5,449 nt of DNA from Streptomyces lilacinus (GTDB lineage Bacteria > Actinomycetota > Actinomycetes > Streptomycetales > Streptomycetaceae), in NCBI GenBank assembly GCA_000715685.1, contig KL569414.1, positions 56,475 to 61,923 of the forward strand, in the 5' to 3' direction. Both the position numbers and the translations under genes were made by a program. Position 1 is the stretch's first letter, and the number at the start of each line of letters is the position of its first letter. Shown in pieces: positions 1 to 5,449 of the stretch. The notes beneath the pieces are model-generated. The model ran no database searches and was not told the origin of the DNA. It saw nothing but the letters and a program-made list of their open reading frames with translations.

Positions 1-2375
1 ACCTGCAGGACTACACGACCGGCCGCCGGTGGTACCAGGAGCAGCCCGCCGGGCTGCCGGCCGCCGTCGCCTACTTCTCGCCGGAGTTCGGCATCACCGC
101 CGCCCTGCCCCAGTACAGCGGCGGCCTCGGCATCCTCGCCGGCGACCACCTGAAGTCCGCCAGCGACCTGGGCGTCCCCCTCATCGGCGTCGGACTGCTC
201 TACCGCCACGGCTACTTCCGGCAGTCCCTCTCCCGCGAGGGCTGGCAGCAGGAGCACTACCCCCTGCTCGACCCCAACGAGCTGCCGCTGCGCATGCTCC
301 GCGAGCCCGACGGCACCCCCAGCCGGGTCACCCTCACCCTGCCCGGCGGCCGCTCCCTGCGCGCGTACATCTGGACGGCCCAGGTGGGCCGGGTGCCGCT
401 GCTGCTCCTCGACTCCGACGTGGAGGACAACGCCCCCGGCGAGCGCGACGTGACCGACCGGCTCTACGGCGGCGGCAGCGAGCACCGGTTGCTGCAGGAG
501 ATGCTGCTGGGCATCGGCGGGGTGCGCGCGGTGCGCACGTACTGCCGGCTGACCGGCCACGCCGAGCCCGAGGTGTTCCACACCAACGAGGGCCACGCCG
601 GCTTCCTCGGGCTCGAACGCATCCGCGAACTCGTCGAGCAGGGCGCCGACTTCGACGCCGCGCTGGAGTCCGTGCGCGCCGGCGCCGTCTTCACCACCCA
701 CACCCCCGTCCCCGCCGGCATCGACCGCTTCGAGGCCGCGCTCGTCGCCCGGCACTTCGGCGAGGGCGGCGAGCTGAGCGGCATCGACGTCGAGCGCGTC
801 CTCGCCCTCGGCCGCGAGGACTACCCCGGCGGCGAGCCCAACCTCTTCAACATGGCCGTCATGGGCCTGCGGCTGGCCCAGCGGGCCAACGGCGTGTCCA
901 CCCTGCACGGCGCCGTCAGCCGGGAGATGTTCGCCGGGCTGTGGCCGGGCTTCGACGCCGAGGACGTGCCCATCGCCTCCGTCACCAACGGCGTGCACGC
1001 CCCCACCTGGGTCGCCCCCGAGGTCCTTCGGCTCGGCGCCCGCCAGATCGGGCTCGCCCGCGCCGAGGACGCCCTGACCGTCGGCGGCTCCGAGCGCTGG
1101 GACTCGGTGGCCGACATCTCCGACGCCGACATCTGGGAGCTGCGCCGCACCCTGCGCGAGCAGCTGGTGGAGGAGGTCCGCGAGCGGCTGCGCGCCTCCT
1201 GGCGCGAGCGCGGCGCCGGCACCGCCGAGCTGGGCTGGATCGACGGGGTGCTGGACCCCGACGTCCTCACCATCGGCTTCGCCCGGCGCGTCCCGTCGTA
1301 CAAGCGGCTCACGCTCATGCTGCGCGACCGCGAGCGCCTCACCTCGCTCCTCCTGCACCCCGAGCGCCCGATCCAGATCGTCGTCGCCGGCAAGGCCCAC
1401 CCCGCCGACGACAGCGGCAAGCGGCTCGTGCAAGAGCTCGTCCGCTTCGCCGACGACCCCCGGGTGCGCCACCGCGTCGTCTTCCTCCCGGACTACGGCA
1501 TGGCGATGGCCCAGAAGCTCTACCCCGGCTGCGACGTGTGGCTGAACAACCCGCTGCGGCCGCTGGAGGCCTGCGGCACCTCCGGCATGAAGGCCGCCCT
1601 CAACGGCTGTCTCAATCTGTCCGTCCTGGACGGCTGGTGGGACGAGTGGTACGACCCGGACTTCGGCTGGGCCATTCCCACCGCCGACGGCGCGGCCACG
1701 AACGAGGACCGGCGCGACGACCTGGAGGCGGCCGCGCTGTACGACCTGCTGGCGCAGCGGGTGGCGCCGCGCTTCTACGACCGGGGCGCGGGCGGGCTGC
1801 CGGGCCGCTGGATCGAGATGGTCCGCCGCACGCTGGCCGGCCTGGGGCCGAAGGTGCTGGCGGGGCGCATGGTCCGCGAGTACGTGGAGCGGCTCTACGC
1901 CCCCGCCGCCGAGGCGCACCGGGCGCTGGACCCCGTGGCCGCCCGGGAGCTCGCGGTGTGGAAGGCGCGGGTGCGGGCGGCCTGGCCGGCGGTGGCCGTG
2001 GACCACGTGGAGGCCGTCTCCGACGGGCCGCTCAACGGCACGGCCGAGCTGGGGGCCACGCTGTCGCTGCGGGTGAGCGTGACGCTCGGCGAGCTGGACC
2101 CCTCGGACGTGGAGGTGCAGGTGGTCACGGGCCGGGTGGACGGGGCGGACCGGCTGACGCGCACGGTCGCCTTCCCGCTCAAGGCCACGGGCGCCCCCGG
2201 GCTGGACGGCCGCCGGCTCTACGAGGGCCCGCTGACCCTGGACCGCACCGGTCCCTTCGGCTACACCGTGCGCATCCTGCCCTCGCACCGGCTGCTGGCC
2301 GGCGGCGCGGAGCTGGGGCTGGTCGCGGTGCCGTCGGAGGCGACGGGCGAGGCGGCGGGAGTGCTGATGCGCTGA
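1..2375 (+). CDS. glgP: Alpha-glucan (glycogen) phosphorylase, GT35 family, 5'-truncated by window edge
   Basis: This is a cytoplasmic PLP-dependent enzyme that releases glucose-1-phosphate from glycogen or maltodextrin with inorganic phosphate. The first whole codon is at position 3; 790 residues are visible before the TGA at 2373-2375. In visible numbering, recognisable blocks are the N-terminal PQYSGGLGILAGDHLKSASD segment, HTNEGHAGF (193-201), THTPVPAG, VTNGVHAPTW (327-336), FARRVPSYKR (426-435), AGKAH (462-466) and GTSGMKAALNG followed by LDGWWDE. Lys530 in SGMK aligns with the PLP-binding lysine of glycogen phosphorylases. These motifs fit the short bacterial 'alpha-glucan phosphorylase' branch rather than the animal or E. 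coli type. Members usually have about 850-880 residues with an N-terminal DUF3417 region, so I infer that roughly 60-90 residues lie upstream. The last ~140 residues look like a beta-rich accessory domain. In other Streptomyces this gene sits near the glgE maltosyltransferase cluster, which is not visible here. Frame and family are certain; the gene symbol is by family. Confidence 0.95.
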   Translation, partial: LQDYTTGRRWYQEQPAGLPAAVAYFSPEFGITAALPQYSGGLGILAGDHLKSASDLGVPLIGVGLLYRHGYFRQSLSREGWQQEHYPLLDPNELPLRMLREPDGTPSRVTLTLPGGRSLRAYIWTAQVGRVPLLLLDSDVEDNAPGERDVTDRLYGGGSEHRLLQEMLLGIGGVRAVRTYCRLTGHAEPEVFHTNEGHAGFLGLERIRELVEQGADFDAALESVRAGAVFTTHTPVPAGIDRFEAALVARHFGEGGELSGIDVERVLALGREDYPGGEPNLFNMAVMGLRLAQRANGVSTLHGAVSREMFAGLWPGFDAEDVPIASVTNGVHAPTWVAPEVLRLGARQIGLARAEDALTVGGSERWDSVADISDADIWELRRTLREQLVEEVRERLRASWRERGAGTAELGWIDGVLDPDVLTIGFARRVPSYKRLTLMLRDRERLTSLLLHPERPIQIVVAGKAHPADDSGKRLVQELVRFADDPRVRHRVVFLPDYGMAMAQKLYPGCDVWLNNPLRPLEACGTSGMKAALNGCLNLSVLDGWWDEWYDPDFGWAIPTADGAATNEDRRDDLEAAALYDLLAQRVAPRFYDRGAGGLPGRWIEMVRRTLAGLGPKVLAGRMVREYVERLYAPAAEAHRALDPVAARELAVWKARVRAAWPAVAVDHVEAVSDGPLNGTAELGATLSLRVSVTLGELDPSDVEVQVVTGRVDGADRLTRTVAFPLKATGAPGLDGRRLYEGPLTLDRTGPFGYTVRILPSHRLLAGGAELGLVAVPSEATGEAAGVLMR

Positions 2376-2407
2376 GGCGCCGGAGGGCGCGCCGGGGACA
2401 TGAGTGA

Positions 2408-2447
2408 GGCGCCGTCCGGGGGAGTCGTACTCACCCCGGACGGCGCC
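2408..2447. terminator. Bidirectional stem-loop terminator between convergent genes
   Basis: A perfect 14-bp inverted repeat pairs 2408-2421 (GGCGCCGTCCGGGG) with 2434-2447 (CCCCGGACGGCGCC). The 12-nt loop may extend the stem slightly through GAGT/ACTC (2422-2425 with 2429-2432). It starts 32 nt after the phosphorylase stop and ends 32 nt before the protease stop, so it can serve both convergent genes. Neither side has a T tract, which is common for GC-rich actinomycete terminators. Termination activity is inferred from structure and position. Confidence 0.85.
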
Positions 2448-2479
2448 CGGTTCAGGAGGGAGCTCGTGTCAGGCGCGGA

Positions 2480-4081
2480 TCAGAAGCTGAGCTTCCAGCT
2501 GTTGACGGTGCCCTCGTCGTTGGCGTAGATGTCCTGGACCGACAGCTTCCAGGTGCCGGTGGCGGAGACGCCGGAGGCGTCGACGGTGTAGCTCTCCTTG
2601 ATGTCCTCGGCGGAGTCCCACGCGTCGGCGTTCTTCAGCCGCCAGGTCTTGCCGTTCGGCGCGACCAGGTCGATCTGCACGTCACCGCGGTAGGTGTGGC
2701 TGATGTTGACGTCGACCTTGAGGGCCGAGGAGCCGTTGCCGCTGCGGGTCACGACGATGGGCGAGGTGACGGCGTCACCGGCGTCCGGGATGGCGACGGG
2801 GGTGGTGTTCTCGAAGACGCTGCCGCTGCCCGAGGTGTTCACGGTCCACTTGAAGGACGCGGTGCCGGTCTTGCCGCCGGAGTCCTTCACCGTCACGGTC
2901 ACGCTCGAGGTGCCGGTGGTGGTGGGGGTGCCGGAGATCAGGCCGGTCGAGGAGTTGATCGACAGGCCGGCGGGCAGGCCGGTGGCCGAGTAGGTCAGGG
3001 AGCCGGTGGTGGAGCTGCTCGCCTTGATCTGCAGGGACACGGCGGTGTTCACGATGGAGGTCTGGTCGCCGGGGCTGGTGACCGAGACGCCGCTGGAGAG
3101 CCGGCCGCCGACGTTGACGGCCGCCCAGGCGTTGGCGACGTTGTTGTACGTCTCGCTGCCGACGCCGAAGAGCTCGCCGGCGGCCCACAGCGTGGCGTCG
3201 CGGGCGCCCGCGTAGTTGGTGTTGGACTGCATGCGCTGGCTCAGCGCCTTGTACCAGATCTTGGCGGCGTTGTCCCGGCCGATGCCGGTGACGGGCTGGC
3301 CGTCGGAGGTCGGGGAGTCGTACTTGACCCCGTTGATCTCCTTGGCGCCGCTGCCCTCGGAGGCCAGGTAGAACCAGTGGTTGGCCGGGCCCGACGAGTA
3401 GTGCACGTCGATGCCGCCGAGGCCGGAGTACCAGGCGTCCTTGGACTGGCCGTCCTTGCTGGGCTTGTCCATGTAGCGCAGCGGGCTGCCGTTGCCCCGG
3501 ATGTCGATCTTCTCGCCGACCAGGTAGTCGCCGACGTCGGTGGGGTTGTTGGCCCAGAACTCGACGGCCGCGGCCATGATGTCGGAGGTCGCCTCGTTGA
3601 GGCCGCCGGACTCGCCGCTGTAGGTGAGGTTGGCGGTGGCGGAGGTGACGCCGTGCGTCATCTCGTGGGCGGCCACGTCGATCGAGGTGAGCGGCTTGGC
3701 GTTACCGGAGCCGTCGCCGTAGGTCATGCAGAAGCAGGAGTCGGACCAGAAGGCGTTGACGTAGTTGTTGCCGTAGTGGACGCGGCTGTACGCGCCGACG
3801 CCGTCGCCCTTGATGCCCGAGCGGCCGTGCACGTTCTTGTAGTAGTCCCAGGTCAGCTGGGCGCCGTAGTGGGCGTCCACGCCGGCCGTGGCGGCGTCGC
3901 CGGTGGTGCCGTTGCCCCACACGTCGTCCGCGTCGGTGAAGAGGGTGCCGGTGCCGGACGAGCCGCGGTTGAGGTTGTACGTCTTGTGGCCGCCGCGCGA
4001 GGTGTCGTTGAGCTGGTAGCTGCCGCTCGACCCCGAGGTGCCGATGGTGACCCTGCCGCTGTACTGCTGTCTCTTATACAC
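2480..4081 (-). CDS. C-terminal fragment of the M4 protease as the sequence literally reads (catalytic, Ig-like and P domains)
   Basis: The open frame from a GTG at 4079-4081 encodes 533 residues, but its first five (MYKRQ) are the reverse complement of the adapter and are not biological. The real protein resumes at QYSGRVTIGT from 4066 and overlaps the end of the N-terminal fragment by the ten-residue repeated segment. No ribosome binding site precedes this apparent start, and it has no signal peptide, as expected for an artificially separated half. It carries the whole M4 active site and both C-terminal accessory domains. Confidence 0.8.
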   Translation of the reverse strand: MYKRQQYSGRVTIGTSGSSGSYQLNDTSRGGHKTYNLNRGSSGTGTLFTDADDVWGNGTTGDAATAGVDAHYGAQLTWDYYKNVHGRSGIKGDGVGAYSRVHYGNNYVNAFWSDSCFCMTYGDGSGNAKPLTSIDVAAHEMTHGVTSATANLTYSGESGGLNEATSDIMAAAVEFWANNPTDVGDYLVGEKIDIRGNGSPLRYMDKPSKDGQSKDAWYSGLGGIDVHYSSGPANHWFYLASEGSGAKEINGVKYDSPTSDGQPVTGIGRDNAAKIWYKALSQRMQSNTNYAGARDATLWAAGELFGVGSETYNNVANAWAAVNVGGRLSSGVSVTSPGDQTSIVNTAVSLQIKASSSTTGSLTYSATGLPAGLSINSSTGLISGTPTTTGTSSVTVTVKDSGGKTGTASFKWTVNTSGSGSVFENTTPVAIPDAGDAVTSPIVVTRSGNGSSALKVDVNISHTYRGDVQIDLVAPNGKTWRLKNADAWDSAEDIKESYTVDASGVSATGTWKLSVQDIYANDEGTVNSWKLSF

Positions 4082-4817
4082 ATGTGCCGATGGTGCCCCT
4101 GCCGCTGTACTGGCTGTTGCCGGTGCCCTGCTTGATGCCCTGGAACTCGAAGAGCTTCTTGCCGCTCTTCGCGTCGGTGATGACGTGCAGCTCGTTGGGC
4201 GTGCCGTCCTCCTGGAGGCCGCCGACGACCGTCTCGTAGGCCAGCACGGGCGTGCCGTTCGCGGCCCAGATCACCTTGCGCGGGGCCCGGTCGGCCTTGG
4301 TGGCCTTCGAGCCCTGCGCCTGCGCGGCCTTGACGGCGTCCTTCTCCGCGGTGGCGGCCGCGAAGGAGGGGGCGCTCGTGGCGACGGCGAGGCGGGCCTT
4401 GCTGGCCTTGGCCACGGTCTTGACCGCGCCGCGCTTGGTGGCGTCGACCACGAGGTCGCCGCCGAGCACGGGCAGGCCCTCGTAGGTGCGCTCGTAGCGG
4501 GTGTGCACGGTGCCGTCGACGTCCTTGGTGACGTCGCGGACGACCAGCTGCTCCTTGGCGCCGAGGCCGAGCTTCTTCGCCGTCTCGGCCCGGGTCGCGT
4601 TGGCGTCCCGGATCAGCTCCGCGCGCTGCGAGGGCGTGAGCTTGGCGGGCAGGGCGCCGTTGTCGGCCTTGGCTATGAGCTGTCGGCCGGAGCCGCTGGG
4701 GGCCGTGTCGGTCGGGCGGGCGGCGGCGGTGCCGGACTGGGTGCCGACCGCGATCAGCGCCGCGGCGGCGACGAGCGCGCCGGCGGCGGTGGCACGGCGA
4801 TGGGGGGTGGGTCTCAC
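2480..4817 (-). CDS. Secreted M4 (thermolysin-like) zinc metalloprotease precursor with Ig-like and P domains; reading frame broken by an adapter artefact at 4038-4112
   Basis: This is an extracellular neutral protease. Removing 46 bp (one 29-bp repeat copy plus 17 adapter bases) joins the two halves into one 763-residue protein, numbered here. Residues 1-33 form a Sec-type signal peptide (MRPTPHRR, then an Ala/Val/Leu-rich core, cleavage near Ala-Ala-Ala-33). Residues ~50-225 are an FTP/PepSY-like propeptide with YERTYEGLPVLGG at 108-120. Residues ~237-560 are the M4 domain: HEMTH at 369-373 gives two zinc ligands and the catalytic Glu370, GGLNEATSD carries the third ligand Glu393, and VHYSSGPANHWFY holds His457, the equivalent of thermolysin His231. 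Residues ~562-645 look like a putative Ig (He_PIG) domain with LPAGLSINSSTGLISGTP, and ~651-763 are a proprotein convertase P domain. The start is GTG at 4815-4817, chosen for its ribosome binding site and signal peptide; the stop is TGA at 2480-2482. All catalytic residues are present, so the real gene is probably intact. Confidence 0.93.
4038..4066 (+). repeat. 29-bp direct repeat, copy 1 (left of the adapter)
   Basis: This 29-base stretch (begins GTGCCGATGG, ends GCTGTACTG) recurs at 4084-4112 with one mismatch: A at 4050 here, C at 4096 there. On the minus strand it encodes YSGRVTIGT. The family usually has a hydrophobic residue where this copy has Val, so this copy more likely carries the true base. 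It reflects the same genomic segment assembled twice. Confidence 0.9.
4067..4083 (+). other. Nextera/Tn5 synthetic mosaic-end adapter sequence (17 of 19 bases), artefact
   Basis: CTGTCTCTTATACACAT is identical to the first 17 bases of the 19-bp Tn5 mosaic end used in tagmentation adapters. The mosaic end is an engineered hybrid of the Tn5 outside and inside ends, so it is not expected in a wild genome. The orientation is what a plus-strand read gives when it runs off its fragment at 4066 into the adapter. It is also an AT-richer island within a very GC-rich gene. Minus-strand translation gives the tell-tale peptides MYKRQ and MCIRD. Confidence 0.95.
4074..4817 (-). CDS. N-terminal fragment of the M4 protease as the sequence literally reads (signal peptide and propeptide)
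   Basis: As written, translation from the GTG at 4817 gives 247 residues. The first 245 belong to the protease preproregion; the last two (Cys-Val) and the TAA stop come from the inserted adapter bases. The fragment has the signal peptide, the FTP/PepSY-like propeptide and the first residues of the mature domain (QYSGRGTIGT), but no catalytic residues. An automatic annotation will probably list it as a separate short 'peptidase' or 'propeptide' protein. It should be merged with the downstream fragment. Confidence 0.8.
   Translation of the reverse strand: MRPTPHRRATAAGALVAAAALIAVGTQSGTAAARPTDTAPSGSGRQLIAKADNGALPAKLTPSQRAELIRDANATRAETAKKLGLGAKEQLVVRDVTKDVDGTVHTRYERTYEGLPVLGGDLVVDATKRGAVKTVAKASKARLAVATSAPSFAAATAEKDAVKAAQAQGSKATKADRAPRKVIWAANGTPVLAYETVVGGLQEDGTPNELHVITDAKSGKKLFEFQGIKQGTGNSQYSGRGTIGTCV
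4084..4112 (+). repeat. 29-bp direct repeat, copy 2 (right of the adapter)
   Basis: This is the second copy of the segment at 4038-4066, starting immediately after the adapter bases. Its C at 4096 changes the minus-strand codon from GTC (Val) to GGC (Gly), giving YSGRGTIGT. Deleting 4067-4112 or 4038-4083 (46 bp either way) restores a continuous protease frame. Confidence 0.9.
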
Positions 4818-4822
4818 TCTGA

Positions 4823-4828
4823 CTCCTT
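4823..4828 (-). promoter_or_regulatory. Ribosome binding site of the M4 protease
   Basis: The minus strand reads AGAAGGAGTCAGAGTG. The AAGGAG core lies 5 nt before the GTG start at 4817. This fixes the start codon and agrees with the signal peptide that follows directly. Confidence 0.85.
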
Positions 4829-4914
4829 CTGCGGTGGCCGCGGTGTGGTGGGCGCGGCCGGTGGGCGTCCGGGCGGCGAACCGGCCACCCGGGGCAGAGC
4901 ACGGCAGAACATGT

Positions 4915-4948
4915 GGAGAGAGGGGGGAAAGGGTGAAAAAGGGTAGAG
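4915..4948 (-). promoter_or_regulatory. Pyrimidine-rich stretch in the protease upstream region
   Basis: Of 34 bases, 32 are purines on the plus strand (only T4934 and T4944 interrupt), so the strand read as protease mRNA would be almost pure C and T. It includes a short repeated unit, GGGT with A-rich spacers. It lies about 100-130 nt before the protease start. I do not recognise a known element; it may simply be part of an untranslated leader. Confidence 0.4.
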
Positions 4949-5014
4949 CGGGCCGCCGCGGGGAGGTGGGGAATGTGGGGGTGCCCCGCGTCAGTCGAGG
5001 TGAAGAGTGCCACC

Positions 5015-5044
5015 ACAGTCCGCCGGGTGTCAGGAGCGCGTCAA
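5015..5044 (-). promoter_or_regulatory. Weak candidate promoter for the protease
   Basis: On the minus strand TTGACG (5039-5044) resembles a -35 box. An 18-nt spacer leads to GACTGT (5015-5020), a poor -10 box. A second pairing, TGACAC with CACTCT, is about equally weak. Either would imply a leader of nearly 200 nt. Streptomyces promoters often diverge from consensus, so this is only a suggestion. The rest of the 282-bp spacer (4818-5099) shows no gene, tRNA or strong hairpin. Confidence 0.2.
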
Positions 5045-5099
5045 GAACTTGGCCGGAAACCGTCCGTTGTCCAAAGATCGGTGTCCGTATACCGGGCGT

Positions 5100-5449
5100 T
5101 CAGACGAGGCTGTCCCGCCAGGCACGGTGCAGTCCGGCGAAGTGCCCGTGGCCCGCGGCGAGTTCGGCCGGATTACCGTCCTCCACCACCCGGCCGTCGG
5201 CCATCACCAGCACCCGGTCCGCGATCTCCACCGTGGACAGCCGGTGGGCGACGACCACCGCCGTGCGCCCGCGCAGGACCGTGCCCATGGCGCGCTGCAC
5301 CGCCCGCTCGCCCGGGATGTCGAGCGAGGACGTCGCCTCGTCCAGGACGATCACCCCCGGATCGGCCAGCAGGGCGCGGGCGAAGGACACCAGCTGGCGC
5401 TGGCCCGCGGAGATGCGGCCGCCGCGCTTGCGGACGTCGGTGTCGTAGC
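5100..5449 (-). CDS. ABC transporter ATP-binding protein, exporter type, C-terminal fragment cut by window edge
   Basis: The last 115 residues of an ABC nucleotide-binding domain are visible, ending at the TGA at 5100-5102; the frame stays open to the window edge. In visible numbering, the signature motif is ISAGQ (12-16, bases 5400-5414), a variant of LSGGQ in which Leu is Ile and the first Gly is Ala. It is followed by [14 protein letters not shown], Walker B VIVLDE with Glu37, the D-loop SSLD (40-43), the H-loop AHRLST with His68, and the ending [18 protein letters not shown] typical of ABCB/MsbA-like exporters. Walker A, the Q-loop and any membrane domain would lie beyond 5449. It energises transport at the cytoplasmic face of the membrane; the substrate cannot be read from this piece. 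The GTG at 5388-5390 is internal, not a start. The protease lies downstream on the same strand, but the 282-bp gap argues against tight co-transcription. Confidence 0.93.
   Translation of the reverse strand, partial: YDTDVRKRGGRISAGQRQLVSFARALLADPGVIVLDEATSSLDIPGERAVQRAMGTVLRGRTAVVVAHRLSTVEIADRVLVMADGRVVEDGNPAELAAGHGHFAGLHRAWRDSLV

Noticed and set aside
29..2407. Long Arg/Pro-rich open frame overlapping the phosphorylase (792 codons)
   Set aside because: It is a GC-bias shadow in another frame of glgP: low-complexity Arg/Pro/Ala composition and no recognisable motif.
4067..4083. A genuine Tn5-like insertion or a remnant of one
   Set aside because: The sequence is the engineered mosaic end, not the natural outside or inside end. 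There is a single copy, no cargo, no inverted partner, and the flanking duplication is 29 bp instead of 9 bp.
4038..4112. Programmed frameshift, phase-variable switch or intein-like element splitting the protease
   Set aside because: There is no slippery site or recombinase signal, and the inserted bases are fully explained by adapter plus a re-read segment.
2696..4135. Plus-strand Gly/Ala/Val/Asp-rich open frame antisense to the protease (479 codons)
   Set aside because: It is an antisense shadow of the M4 gene; the composition is repetitive and its end runs into the adapter (LSLIHM).
4977..4987. Small hairpin (GGGG-loop-CCCC) in the spacer as an ABC-gene terminator
   Set aside because: The stem is only 4-5 bp with a tiny loop in a G-rich region and lies over 100 nt after the stop; too weak to call.
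3853..5016. Minus-strand Arg-rich open frame covering the protease 5' half and upstream region
   Set aside because: It is an out-of-frame shadow containing the adapter-derived MCIRDS peptide; it has no motif and overlaps the true signal peptide frame.
5062..5087. Repeated TGTCC/GTCCG words downstream of the ABC gene as an operator
   Set aside because: The matches are five bases long with no consistent symmetry; expected by chance.
4501..5448. Plus-strand open frame across the protease start, the spacer and the ABC gene
   Set aside because: It runs antisense to two real genes, is Ser/Arg/Ala-rich, has no domain signal and no convincing ribosome binding site.
1..5449. A previously undescribed biological system
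   Set aside because: Every substantial open frame is either a recognised family member (GT35 phosphorylase, M4 protease, ABC ATPase) or a GC-bias shadow, and the one anomaly is technical.

Overview
The window is a piece of a very GC-rich actinomycete chromosome, almost certainly Streptomyces. The signs are strong GC bias at third codon positions, long spurious ORFs antisense to every gene, a GTG start with a good AAGGAG ribosome binding site, and protein families typical of that genus.

Layout: (1) 1-2375, plus strand: most of a GT35 alpha-glucan (glycogen) phosphorylase, glgP type, cut off at its 5' end by the window edge. (2) 2376-2479: short convergent spacer holding a 14-bp GC-rich stem-loop placed symmetrically between two stop codons, a likely bidirectional terminator. 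(3) 2480-4817, minus strand: a secreted M4 (thermolysin-like) zinc metalloprotease preproprotein, with signal peptide, propeptide, M4 catalytic domain, Ig-like domain and C-terminal P domain. (4) 4818-5099: spacer with the protease ribosome binding site, a pyrimidine-rich leader (purine-rich on plus) and at most a weak promoter candidate. (5) 5100-5449, minus strand: the C-terminal end of an exporter-type ABC transporter ATP-binding domain, cut by the window edge.

The most important anomaly is at 4038-4112. The protease frame is broken by 17 bases identical to the start of the synthetic Tn5 mosaic end used as the Nextera adapter, flanked by two 29-bp copies of the local sequence that differ at one base. 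Removing one copy plus the adapter (46 bp) restores a single 763-residue protease. This is best read as a sequencing or assembly artefact, not as a mobile element, a pseudogene or a new system.

The genes do not look like one pathway. The phosphorylase degrades storage alpha-glucan in the cytoplasm, the protease acts outside the cell on protein, and the transporter fragment has no visible substrate. The phosphorylase and protease are convergent with a shared terminator. The transporter and protease point the same way but are separated by about 280 bp, so they are probably independent transcription units. I found no evidence for an undescribed biological system here.
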